From contig NC_061512.1 in assembly GCF_022539505.1 (NCBI RefSeq), positions 254,340,510 through 254,404,509 on the forward strand: a stretch of 64,000 bases of DNA, read 5' to 3'. How positions within the stretch are numbered: position 1 is the first letter of the stretch; every line of letters begins with the position of its first letter. Made by a program: the position numbers and the translations under genes. The notes beneath the pieces were generated by a model. The model was not told the DNA's origin. It made no database searches and saw nothing but the letters and a program-made list of their open reading frames with translations. Below, in pieces: positions 22,213 through 33,086 of this stretch. The DNA comes from Lolium rigidum. Lineage: Eukaryota; Streptophyta; Magnoliopsida; Poales; Poaceae.

Positions 22213-22305
22213 TTTCAACGATCAACTTCCCCCATAATGATATCTATACTACCTAATATCGTCATGATATCAGCCAATTTCATTTTTTTAACTAGCTGAG
22301 GAAGA
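22213..22305 (-). pseudogene. ndhH: Nuclear plastid insertion: last 29-30 codons of ndhH
   Basis: On the minus strand the sequence encodes [20 protein letters not shown] and then ends [10 protein letters not shown] with a stop at 22215-22217, the C-terminus of the plastid NDH subunit NdhH. In the plastome ndhH lies in the small single-copy region, far from ndhC, and here the two are fused end to end in opposite orientation within a few bases. The fragment is joined at 22306 to unrelated nuclear repeat sequence. Confidence 0.85.
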
Positions 22306-22980
22306 ATAACCGAGTCCCCCGAGTCTGAAGGTGTTGGTGATGTCAGCACGAATGCTATTGATGTGACTGGAGCAGACGATGATGTGCCTTGTGCCGACAG
22401 GTTTCCCACAGACGGTGCCAATTGACGAGGGTGCTTCCCGGCAATGCCCACCATGAGGGGCTTAGGGTTGACGGAATCCTGCAGGCTGACACAAGGCATC
22501 AGATACCAAACAAACGGGGAGAGAGATTTACCCAGGTTCGGGACCCTCGATGATGTAAAACCCTTACTTCCTGCTTGTCTGATCTTGATTATCGAATATA
22601 TCATGTTACAATGGGGTAGCCGAAGGCTATAGTTGTGATCTCGTCGAGAGGCTAAGATTCTAAGGTTCTAGCTCTTGACTTGCGACGAATCTATGTGTTG
22701 AAGTTGTTGTCCGGCAGACCCTTTCCTGGCCCTTATATTGCAGGCTAGGTCCCGAGAGTTCTGCTCGGATTTGACTAGGTTACAAAGAGATCTATTCTAA
22801 TCTTTTCTTGTTAATGTCTTCTTGCCTTGTTCGTCAAGAATCCTTCTTCGGGTGAGTCTCCTTTACTAGAACCGATGTATAGGCCCACCCTGGTCGTTGG
22901 GCAATCTTCATAGGCCCCTGGTTGGGCCGGAGGAGGTAGCCTAATGTTGGTTACCCGAAGGGCAATGCCCACATCAAATA
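22306..22980. other. Repeat-like non-coding sequence right of plastid insertion
   Basis: Continues the repeat broken by the plastid DNA. Minus-strand wording such as [20 protein letters not shown] is low complexity. GGCAATGCCCA appears near 22440 and again near 22960. The word ATTTACCCAGGTTCGGGACC is common in long grass LTRs. No gene seen. Confidence 0.4.
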
Positions 22981-23721
22981 TATTGTGGAAAAAGTGGTGT
23001 ACATCTGCAGAGTGTATTGAATGTGGCTTGTCACTCCTTGTTTCGGGAAGTAATTAGAAACACAGCGGTAAAGGAACTCGGTGAAGTTCTAAACACCCTA
23101 TGAAGGCTGACACACGTAGCTTTTCAGAATAAAATCTATCTTTTGAAGAAATGTTTGCACAATATGCATTGGCCTATGACTTCCTTGTCAAAGGCCGTAG
23201 TTGGTGCATCAAACATCCTTTTTTCCTTTAAGTTGAGCTTGTTGAGTACGCTCGTACTTTACTTCTAAAAACCTTTGCTAGACAGTGAGCATGATGGGGG
23301 AGACTACACCGAAGAACCAGAGGGCAGCTATGATGTCTACCATGAAGAGCCTAATCGGTTAGGTGGAGTGGAAGGCGTAGACTAAGACATAGTCTACAGA
23401 AATTGTGGAGATCGAGACCGAGCAGTAGGAAGAGTCCGCGTAGTTGTAGAGGAACCGAGCAACCTAGAACCTTACTTAAATAAACTACTGAGTTCCAATG
23501 GTTGTTTAGAATCGGAGTTGAGTTGGAGTGGTATAGTCATTATACCCATGAGGATATCGAAGTATTGGTACACTTTTGACTTGTAATAATAAGTGTTTGA
23601 TATGTAGACCTACAATATTTATGTTATACACTGATGCAATATTTGTGAATTGGTACTTTCAAAAGTGTTATGTCAATGAATTGCATCTACAACATGCAAT
23701 GGTATGTTGGGTTACGACAAG
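22981..23721 (+). mobile_element. Worn 3' end of a long LTR related to the 61 kb LTR
   Basis: Aligns by eye with 61240-61989. Shared landmarks are CTGCAGAG, GTCACTCC, CAGAATAAAAT, TTTTGAAGAAATGTTT, TTGGCCTATGACTT, GAGTACGCTCGTACT and an ending GGGTTACGACA beside GGGTAACCACA. Similarity is clearly lower than between young copies. No internal region follows, so this is a solo or truncated LTR. Confidence 0.65.
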
Positions 23722-23734
23722 TTGCTAGCCTAGA

Positions 23735-24140
23735 CTGCAGCTCAACCAATTCACCTTGAAATTGCCACCATTGATCATGGAGGCTATCATCATGCTCATC
23801 ATCAATGGTCATGTTGTGCATGATTACACAAGGAGTCATCCCCTCCCACATGTTCTCACTCGTCTAAGTTCTAGCAGAGTGACGAACAATAGCCCACCGA
23901 GACTGGAGCACACCAAATGGCTGCTCCACATCCTTCCTACAAGCTTCTTATTTATTGTTTGGCAAACCTTTTTTTCTCTTCTTTAGGAGCGCGAATTGTT
24001 TTACAAGTGTGGACTAGTCAGGATAGATGTGCGAGGGCCGTCACGACCATCATCTTTTTGGTATCACCGTCTGAGACATCATCCGATGATGTGTCGATGG
24101 AATTCTTGTAAAAATACTCGATTGAGCTACTGAGATTCAT
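23735..24140 (-). pseudogene. PIF/Harbinger transposase, internally deleted
   Basis: Two transposase ends lie side by side on the minus strand. From 24140 down to about 24015 there is an N-terminal stretch MNLSSSIEYFYKNSIDTSSD followed by an acidic Ser/Asp run, typical of Harbinger transposase starts. From about 24000 to 23735 there is the C-terminal part: RAPKEEKKRFAKQ, a stop, then CRKDVEQPFGVLQSRWAIVR, whose Glu is the last catalytic acid of the DDE triad, then VIMHNMTIDDE. Stops (after FAKQ and after HSART) and a missing central domain show it is dead. The usual catalytic core between the two parts is gone, as in deletion derivatives mobilised by intact relatives. Confidence 0.75.
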
Positions 24141-24720
24141 GTACGTACAACATGAGACAATGGTCATATAAATTATCACAAGTGAATATCTATGCCAACA
24201 TAAATGGCCGATAGACCAAGTTTTATACCTCAAACGTGCAAATAGCCAAACAAGCCATGTGCATCGATGTTGGCGGGTGGGCTCGAGTTGACGGATGATG
24301 AAGTGGACCTTTCGAGACCACAAGTGGGGGCAAGGCGGCCGGCCAATGGACTGGCCTCTGTCAAGCAGAGGCCAAATTGGGCGGTATCGACAACGGAGAT
24401 GGACGGGCCAGAAGCGTCGTGGCGCAGAGGAAAGGGTGCAATCTAGGTCAAGTGATTTGTGTGCCACTGGCGTGCGGGGTGAGAGCACGGGGGGACACCC
24501 GCCAATGCTCTCCGCGCAAACGTATTTCAACCAAATTTTGGGCCGAATGAGTCTGTTCACACGCCTCCGTCCGTTTGTCATTGGGTCAGTTCCTTCTTTG
24601 CTCCTGCTTGCCAGGACCAAAACAGACAATCTCGATTCGTTTGCTCCCGCCGGTGGAGCCGCCCTTGTAACTGATAATGAGAAAAACATTTACCTGGACT
24701 AATCAAAATCATCAGGGTCA
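24141..24720. mobile_element. Terminal, non-coding part of the Harbinger remnant
   Basis: GC-rich stretch with words common at ends of grass Harbinger-type elements (GGGCCGAATGAGTCTGTTC and CGCCTCCGTCCGTTTG near 24540-24580). The 223-codon minus-strand frame across it is open by composition only, apart from the last section counted in the transposase. The exact end and target duplication are not resolved. Confidence 0.45.
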
Positions 24721-25576
24721 CGGCGTCACGGGTCTATGGATCTGAATAAATATCTTATCTCATTCTGTGCGCTGTCGTCGGAACCCCACGATGGTCCATG
24801 GTAGTGCCGTAGTGGGCACCTTTCCCCCAGGCGAACCTGGATGGTAGTGAAATATACCGAAAACTCGTAAACAGATAGGAACAGTGAATGATCTCCGAAT
24901 CCGTCATGCTCAAGCAGCCCAACCAAAACTGGAACAGGAAAATTAGGGGAAGATTGAGCCAGAAACCACCATTGGAACCAGTAAGTCGTCATCTTCACTC
25001 CTTATCTCCTGGATTTCGGCATCAGGTCGTCTCCTTCCCGTCACAGCAAAAGATTTCTATAGAAGGGGTCCATGTCTTGAACCGAAAGAGACCCATCTGA
25101 TAGTATGATCTACAAACGTAGGGTTCCAGACACTGCTGACAAATGCACAAGTTGTAATCAGCATCCTTATCGGACATACATGTTGTAATCAACAACCACC
25201 GCCACCAAAGGTTGGACATGATAGCTCAAAAGTTCAGAGGATCTCAGGATGGTAATTATACATATGTAGCAAGAAGACCCACCTCCACTAGAAATAGATG
25301 GCCCTTTCTTCCCATTTCCTAGATTATACTAGTCCAATAGAAAGGGGGTGGAATCACTTCGCGCAAAGCAAGAAGGCATGCCATCATAGATAGATAGAGA
25401 GTTCCAATCCAACACATCAAAAAGAGAAGAAAAAGAAGTCCAATAGCATGGAGATCACAACAAGGGAAATAGTAAAAATAAACTCCCTTCTGATGATATA
25501 ATACTACGATGTTCTTGCTTCCCATCTCCTTTTGTCTTCTTGATTTCTTGGTCTGACGATAGTCCAGTGGGGTGCG
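24721..25576. other. Low-copy sequence; 3' flank of the serine-rich gene
   Basis: No transposon ends recognised. The part next to the gene (about 25300-25576) would be its 3' untranslated region on the minus strand, moderately AT-rich after a GC-rich coding end. No clear polyadenylation signal could be fixed. Confidence 0.4.
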
Positions 25577-25882
25577 TCACTGCGAGGAGGTGGGGGACGA
25601 TTCCGGCGGGGACGCGGCGGAGGCCCCGGCCGGAGAGACCGGAGGGGAAGGGTTGGGGTGCCCGTGGCCCTGGGAGTTGGTGCGGTGAAAGCGACACTTG
25701 AACGATCCTGCGTGCGTCGCTGGCGCGCAGACACACCTGCCCGCGCCGCCGCCGTGGCTGCCCGAGGACGCGGATGAGAAGCTCCGGCGCATCACGCGCG
25801 GGGAGGACGCCGCGGCTCCCGTGGGGGTCGTGCTGCGGAAGGTACCCTCCTCGCCGGTAGTGTCGACGAAGTTGGACGCCAT
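25577..25882 (-). CDS. Serine-rich protein-like gene (small Cys/His motif protein)
   Basis: A 101-codon intron-free frame with high GC, as usual in grass genes. Residues 1-20 are a short acidic/Thr start; 24-48 are Ser- and Gly-rich with SSPRVMRRSFSSASSG; 50-67 hold the conserved core CVCAPATHAGSFKCRFHR, with a C-X-C-X4-H-X5-C-X2-H pattern; 68-101 are Pro/Ser-rich (TNSQGHGHPNPSPP). This architecture matches the plant serine-rich protein-related family, small soluble proteins of unknown function, some stress-responsive in other plants. The start is the ATG followed by GCG, with G at +4. No signal peptide or membrane segment. It is the one convincing host gene here. Overlapping frames on both strands (25455-25943, 25504-25734, 25698-25958) are GC artefacts. 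Confidence 0.75.
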   Translation of the reverse strand: MASNFVDTTGEEGTFRSTTPTGAAASSPRVMRRSFSSASSGSHGGGAGRCVCAPATHAGSFKCRFHRTNSQGHGHPNPSPPVSPAGASAASPPESSPTSSQ

Positions 25883-26570
25883 TAGTTTCTGCGGCTCGCC
25901 CTCTCTGATCTGCTGCAGATGCCAAAAGGAGAAGAGATGTCAAGACTCCAGTTCATGAGTCCGGAAGATACTGAGCAAAACACATTTGAAAATTAATTAT
26001 GCGAATTCGATCCGTGTCATGTCCACAGCAATCGCTCTACTAGCAACCAGTACTACAAAGAACGGACAAGGAATCGAGCATCGAGCAACAGAATGAGTCG
26101 TGCTCGATCTTGTGCAGAATTTGCCCGGCGACGACAAAGAAAGAAGAGATAAGCGTCTGCTATCTTATCTGTCATATACTAGTAGTATATTAGTCCACAA
26201 GATAAGAGTGGAGACGTTGAGAGAAGATGAGAGTGGAGACTTTGGGAGAAGATTAGAGTCGAAGACGCTACCTATGAGGAAGAAGGACCGCAAGAGGAAG
26301 AGACGGCCGGCAAACTGCGTTACTCAGGACTTGGCGCCCTTTCTTATAGCGGCCTCGGAGGAGGAGCTGCCCACGGGCAGGGGCAGGCCTGCTCTGCCCG
26401 GGATTCCACTCACCTCTCCACCCAACCCGCGGGGCCCACGGGCCCACCACATCGCCAGCAGCCCTTGTGGCTCTGTCGCTGTGTGCGTACGGCCTAACCT
26501 GATCAAATACGTTACCACCGGTGAGCGGAATGACAACGGCACCCTCGCCGTCCAGAAGACACGGCAGGGA
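25883..26570. other. 5' flank of serine-rich gene
   Basis: Contains the expected leader and promoter on the minus strand. A long plus-strand frame starts at 26100 but continues into the hAT element and has no domain, so I do not take it as a gene. Around 26160-26200 there is a short AT-rich spot with TAGTAGTATATTAG; no firm TATA box was assigned. Confidence 0.35.
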
Positions 26571-26578
26571 TCAGCAGG

Positions 26579-27177
26579 TAGGGCTGGAAACGGATCGGAT
26601 GCATGCGGATTGAATAGTGTTATTTCCATATCCGTTTCCATATTTCAAAAACGAATACGAATGTGGAATTCGAATGTGGAAACGGATGTTGCTGAATACG
26701 AATTTGAAGTGGATGTTACTTGAATACGAATACCCATCGGATGTTTTCTCGACTCGGAACGGATATGAATATAACAAAATAATAGATTCATGTCTTATAA
26801 TGAGCCAACTATAGAATGGTAGAGGGATAAATATGCTGATATAATGCATAGTAGTTTCAAATAAAATGACATAAAAGAATATTTGGCCGATTTGTTAGTT
26901 TCTCTACGTAGATAATTGGCATATTGGGGTCAAATTACTAAAATTGGCTGATATAATCTTATTCGGATACGGATATATCAATTTCCATATCCACATTTGC
27001 TTCAAAATTCAAAACCATATTTGTATTTGCTTTTTGTAAAATGGATCCGGATATTTACCATATCCATTTCCACAGACTTCTGGATCCGGATATTACCACT
27101 TCCATTTTTAATTTCTCGAATACAAATGTCAGATAATACGGATAATATGGACTATCCACTACCAATTTCCACCCCTA
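26579..27177. mobile_element. hAT-like non-autonomous element, 599 bp
   Basis: The left end is TAGGGCTGGAAACGG and the right end on the opposite strand TAGGGGTGGAAATTGG, good terminal inverted repeats. The flanks are TCAGCAGG (26571-26578) and TCAGTAGG (27178-27185), an 8 bp duplication with one mismatch, typical of hAT insertions. The interior is filled with CGGATA/TATCCG and GGAAA/TTTCC words and has no transposase. It lies about 0.7 kb upstream of the serine-rich gene. Confidence 0.8.
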
Positions 27178-27185
27178 TCAGTAGG

Positions 27186-28487
27186 GGCTAATCGAAAATT
27201 TCGTCTACGGTTATGCTTTTTAGTGTACCTGGTCGGCATCATCTGGCCCACGCAATAGCCGAATATATCTATAAGCAGTTTTAGCAAACTATTTTAGTTC
27301 GCTAAAACAGGAGATTATGAAACAGAGTGATAACATTTATCCTTTTTGGATAAAGGGAATACATTAATATAAAAAGATACCAAATACGCGCAGTTTCTGC
27401 AACAACGTCCGATCCTAGTGGCAGAACGGATGCACACAGCTAAAACAAGTAAAGAAAACTAAAAAATAAAGACCCTGTTACACCATTCCAGACCTAGCAA
27501 CAACAATACAACCACAATATGGATAACATTTATCCTGCTGATGAGGATTAATGAAAGCATACAAAGCTGGATCAAAAGGATCAGGTAATTGTTGATATGG
27601 TGCCTAAATGTATTATAAAAGAGGTATATCATGTCGATGAGGATCAACAAGGACATGGAAAGCTGAGTTTAAAGGGTCATGTATGGCTATATCTGAGCAT
27701 TCTTCTGGCCAGGCCTAACAAAGGACAATGGAAAAGAAGCTCAAGCCCGGACTCGACCGGGACACTACTGGGCCTAACTTTCAAGCCTTGGCCTGTCCCA
27801 TCACTGCAAAAGACCGTCGGGCCTTAGGTTGGGCTTCTTCCCTATTTCATACTTTGTCATATGAGAATAATAGGGGTGCATCGACAAGTATGTAGGGAAG
27901 TAAGGATCCCATGGAAGCCCGAGGGGCCGAGGTTAGGGAAGCATGGAAGTGAAGGATGAATAGCAAGAGGTGCCAGGAACAGTACTACTGCTCAGGATGA
28001 CCGGTACTAACAGACCAAGATCGATGCTGCATAGAATACACTAACACTGTGTTTGGATGCACATAATTAGGCTTTAGAATTGTGGAATTGGAATTTAGGC
28101 CACAAATTCAGCTGTTTGGGTGTGTCTAGAATTAGGGTCTAGAAACTGGAGGCAATTCCAGCCTAGAACCGCGCGGGTGCGTTTTCTACATTCCCAAATT
28201 CGGAGGGCGAGAGCTCTATATTAGCCTGGAATTTGTGTCCCGACGCGGTACGAGGGGAGGGAGGCTTTTTCTTCCCGAAGACTACGACTCTCCCACCACA
28301 GGCGAGCGAGCTCCCGAGTAACTCACCGTCGGCGCACCTTGCCCTCCCAGCCCTCCTCCCTCTCTCCCAGCTTCGGCAGCCCCGCACTATCCCGTTGTTC
28401 TCTCGATGAGCAACAACGCCGCCATCCATGTTGTTTCCTTGCCCAAACCCTAGGATTGGGGATAGCACAGGATACGGTGGTGGTGGC
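27186..28487. other. Mixed low-copy and repeat-like sequence, no gene
   Basis: 27300-27530 reads like a dispersed grass repeat (TCCTTTTTGGATAAAGGGAA and an A-rich part). 27690-27835 has GGCC-rich words with possible inverted ends (AGGCCTAAC versus GGGCCTTAGG). 28050-28100 starts GTGTTTGGATGCAC, a common MITE-like terminus, but its other end is lost at the LTR. GC-rich frames at 28160-28490 have no recognisable domain. Confidence 0.35.
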
Positions 28488-30082
28488 TGATGCGCGTAGT
28501 TGACACGTCCGTTGGGAACCCCAAGAGGAAGGTGTGATGCGCACAACAACAAGTTTTCCCTCAGTAAGAAACCAAGGTTATCGAACCAGTAGGAGCCAAG
28601 AAGCACGTTGAAGGTTGTTGGTGGCGGAGTGTAGTGCGGCGCAACACCAGGGATTCCGGCGCCAACGTGGAACCTGCACAACACAATCACAGTACTTTGC
28701 CCCAACGTAACAGTGAGGTTGTCAATCTCACCGGCTTGTTGTAAACAAAGAATTAGATGTATAGTGTGGATGATGATGATTGTTTGCGAAGAACAGTAAA
28801 GAACAATTGCAGCAAATTGTATTTCAGATGTAAAGAATAGGACCGGGGTCCACAGTTCACTAGTGGTGTCTCTCCCATAAGATAAACAGATGTTGGGTGA
28901 ACAAACTACGGTTGGGCAATTGACAAATAAAGAAGGCATAACGATGCACATACATATATCATGATGAGTACTATGAGATTTAATCGTGGCATTACGACAA
29001 AGTACATAGACCGCTATCAAGCATGCATCTATGCCTAAAAAGTCCACCTTCAGGTTATCATCCGAACCCCTTCCAGTATTAAGTTGCAAACAACAGACAA
29101 TTGCATTAAGTATGGTGCGTAATGTAATCAACACAAATATCCTTAGACAAAGCATCGATGTTTTATCCCTAGTGGCAACAGCACATCCACAACCTTAGAA
29201 CTTTTTGTCACTGTCCCATATTTAATGGAGGCATGAACCCACTATCGAGCATAAATACTCCCTCTTGGAGTCACAAGTATCAACTTGGCCAGAGCCTCTA
29301 CTAGCAACGGAGAGCATGCAAGAACATAAATAACATATATGATAGATTGATAATCAACTTGACATAGTATTCAATATTCATCGGATCCCAACAAACACAA
29401 CATGTAGCATTACAAATAGATGATCTTGATCATGATAGGCAGCTCACAAGATCTAACATGATAGCACAATGAGGAGAAGACAACCATCTAGCTACCGCTA
29501 TGGACCCATAGTCAAGGGGTGAACTACTCACACATCGATCCGAGGCGATCATGGCGATGAAGAGACCTCCGGGAGATGATTCCCCTCTCCGGCAGTGGTG
29601 CCGGAGGCGATCTCCTGAATCCCCCGAGATGGGATTGGCGGCGGCGGCGTCTCCGGAAGGTTTTCCGTATCGTGGCTCTCGGCACCGGGGTTTCGCGACG
29701 AAGGTTTTAAGTAGGCGGAAGGGCAGGTCAAGGGGCGTCACGAGGGACCCACACAACAGGGCCGCGCGGCCGTGGCCTAGGCCGCGCCGCCCTGGCGTGT
29801 CGTCGCCTCGTGGCCCCACTTCTTGATCCTTTCGGTCTTCTGGAAGCTTCGTGGAAAAATAGGACCCTAGGCGTTGATTTCGTCCAATTCCGAGAATATT
29901 TCCTTACTAGGATTTCTGAAACCAAAAACAACAGAAAACATTAACTGGCTCTTCGGCATCTCGTCAATAGGTTAGTGCCGGAAAATGCATAATAATGACA
30001 TATAATGTGTATAAAACATGTGAGTATCATCATAAAAGTAGCATGGAACATAAGAAATTATAGATACGTTTGGGACGTATCA
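28488..30082 (-). repeat. LTR (3') of minus-strand Athila-related element
   Basis: 1595 bp. In element sense it begins TGATACGTCCCAAACGTATC and ends CGCGCATCA, matching the plus-strand LTR at 33087-34674. A 330-codon frame lies along it but is LTR sequence common to all copies, not a gene. The flanking five bases on the left are GTGGC. Confidence 0.85.
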
Positions 30083-32223
30083 AGCATCCCTAAGCTTAGT
30101 TCCTACTCGCCCTCGAGTAGGTAAACGATAACAAAGATAATTTCTGAAGTGACATGCTATCATAATCTTGATCATACTATTGTAAAGCATATGAGATGAA
30201 TGCAGCGATTCAAAGCAATGATGAAGATAATGAGTAAACAAATGAATCATATAGCAAAGACTTTTCATGAATAATACTTTCAAGACAAGCATCAATAGGA
30301 CTTGCATAAGAGTTACTCATAAAGCAATAAATTCAAAGTAAAGGTATTGAAGCAACACAAAGGAAGATATAAGTTTCAGCGGTTGCTTTCAACTTCAACA
30401 TATTTATCTCATGGATAATTTTCAACACAAAGCAATATAACAAGTGCAATAGGTAAACATGTAAGAATCAATGCACACAGTTGATACAAGTGTTTGCTTC
30501 TGGGATAAAAGGAATAGGTAAACTGACTCAACAATAAAGTAAAAGATTGGCCCTTCGCAGAGGGAAGCATTGATTACTATATTTGTGCTAGAGCTTTTCA
30601 TTTTGAAAACATAGAAACAATTTTGTCAACGGTAGTAATAAAGCATATGTGTTATGTATAAGATATCCTATAAGTTGTAAGCCTCATGCATAGTATACCA
30701 ATAGTGCTCGCACCTTGTCCTAATTAGTTTGGATTAACACGGATTATCATTGCATAGCATATGTTTCAACCAAGTGTCACAAAGGGGTACCTCTATGCCG
30801 CCTGTACAAAGGTCTAAGGAGAAAGCTCACATTGGATTTCTCGCTTTTGATTATTCTCAACTTAGACATCCATACCGGGACAACATAGACAACGGATAAT
30901 GGACTCCTCTTTAATGCATAAGCATTCAACAACAATTAATATTCTCATAAGAGATTGAGGATTAATTGTCCAAACTCGAAACTTCCACCATGAATCATGG
31001 CTTTAGTTAGCGGTCCAATGTTCTTCTCTAACAAGTATGCATACTCAAACCATTTGATCATGAAAATCGCCATTACTTCGTACAAGACGAACATGCATAG
31101 CAACTCACATGATATTCAACAAAGGTGTAATAGTTGATGGCGTCCCCAGAAACATGGTTACCGCTCAACAAGCAACTTATTAAGAAATAAGACACATAAG
31201 TACATATTCTTCACCACAATAGTTTTTAAGGCTATTTCCCCATGAGCTATATATTGCAAAGACAAAGGATAGAATTTTTAAATGTAGCACTCAAGTAATG
31301 TACTTTGGAATGGCGGGGAAATACCATGTGGTAGGTAGGTATGGTGGACACAAATGGCATAGTTTTTGGCTCAAGGATTTGGATGCACGAGAAGAATTCC
31401 TCTCAATACAAGGCTAGGCTAGCAAGGTTGTTTGAAGCAAACTCAAGTATAAAAGGTGCAGCAAAGCTCACATATGAACATATTGTAACTATTATAAGGC
31501 TTTATATTGTCTCCTTGTTGTTCAAACACCTCAACCAGAAAATATCTAGACTCTAGAGATCAATCATGCAAACCAATTTTAACAAGCTCTATGTAGTTAT
31601 TCATTAATGGGTACAAGGTACATGATGCAAGAGCTTAAACATGATCTATATGAGCACAACAATTGCCAAGTATCACATTATTCAAGACATTATACCATTT
31701 ACCACATGCGGCATTTTCCGTTTCCAACCATATAACAATGAATGAAGTAGTTCAAATTTCGCAATGAACATTAAAGATAAAGCTAAGAACATATGTGTTC
31801 ATACGAAACAGCGGAGCGTGTCTCTCTCCCAAACAAAGAATGCTAGGATCCGATTTTATTCAAACAAAAACAAAAACAAACAGATGCTCCAAGTAAAGCA
31901 CATAAGATGTGACGGAATAAAAATATAGTTTCACTAGAGGTGACCTGATAAGTTGTCGATGAAGAAGGGATGCCTTGGACATCCCCAAGCTTAGACGCTT
32001 GGGTCTTCTTAAAATATGCATGGATGAACCACGGGGGCATCCCCAAGCTTTGACTTTTCACTCTTCTTGATCATATTGTATCATCCCCCTCTCTTGACCC
32101 TTGAAAACTTCCTCCACACCAAACTCAAAACAAACTCATTAGAGGGTAAGTGCATAATTCATATATTCAGAGGTGACATAATCATTCTTAACACTTCTGG
32201 ACATTGCGCAAAGCTACCGAAAG
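30083..32223 (-). mobile_element. 3' internal part of the minus-strand element, cut by gap
   Basis: Reverse complement of the region 36030-38190 of the plus-strand copy, including the polypurine-like word next to the LTR and two more internal copies (near 31980 and 32040). It stops at the N gap, so the ORF, the primer site and the 5' LTR are missing from the assembly or were deleted. Non-coding throughout. Confidence 0.8.
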
Positions 32224-32323
32224 NNNNNNNNNNNNNNNNNNNNNNNNNNNNNNNNNNNNNNNNNNNNNNNNNNNNNNNNNNNNNNNNNNNNNNNNNNNNN
32301 NNNNNNNNNNNNNNNNNNNNNNN
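32224..32323. other. Assembly gap, 100 N
   Basis: Exactly 100 N, a placeholder of unknown true size. Confidence 0.99.
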
Positions 32324-33086
32324 AAGGGGTGCTCTAACTTTATATTCTAAACCTTGTAAAATAAAATTATTTGTCGATGGTCTACTTTTATATTCTAAAC
32401 ATAGCTTCACCGGATCTGAAACCTCATCCTAAACTTACTTCGGAATATGATAAAGTCTAGTTGATTGTGGTTTGGTAGGGGTGTGCACTCGATGCCAAGA
32501 AGATTGCTTAGTCTTGGACGTTATTTTGCCTGCACTAAGTTTAGTAAAAAAAAACCTGGTGATAAAGTATGAAATGATGAAATTAAATAATTTTGAAAGT
32601 AGCCAAATCCTAGCTAACTCAAAGAAAAGCTAGAGAGTGTACTTATATACTTGTTCCAAAACGGTGGGAAACATTATTTTTACAAATGACGTTGTATCGT
32701 GGTCAAACTAGAGACACCAGACAGATGCACAAAAACCGAGCCCTCTAGAAAATTGCCAACGGACACAAGGCAAGACACACACAAACTCGACTCCTCTAGA
32801 AAATGGCAAAAGAAATAGTTGTTACAGTCCAGAGTAGGAGAACAAAAGAAAAAATGTGCATGCATGTTTTTAGCATATTCTACTCTAATCCCCCGACAAA
32901 TCTGGCACCATCTTCAATGAAACTCAATCCATATCTGTAATATCTATGTAATTCATCCCCACTAACAAGCATTTAATGTTTGCAAGATGAAATCTGGTGC
33001 AACCACATCATCCCAATAATTTCATCCATCTGATTTGAAATCTATGGTCTGCATTCTCCAACTTCATTCAGCGTCATGAGGTAGAC
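32324..33086. other. Low-copy-looking AT-rich stretch between elements
   Basis: No ORF, LTR or MITE end recognised. A 17 bp repeat pair TCTAGAAAATTGCCAA / TCTAGAAAATGGCAA is seen near 32743 and 32797. The last five bases before the LTR are TAGAC. Confidence 0.4.

Noticed and set aside
22096..22299. ndhC as a working gene
   Set aside because: Only 39 codons followed by foreign sequence; a plastid fragment in nuclear repeats.
26100..26723. 207-codon plus-strand ORF
   Set aside because: Its 3' end is inside the hAT element, and its 5' part is upstream sequence of the serine-rich gene on the other strand. No domain.
28163..29155. 330-codon minus-strand ORF
   Set aside because: It lies almost wholly in an LTR present in several copies; the frame is not kept in the other copies and has no domain.
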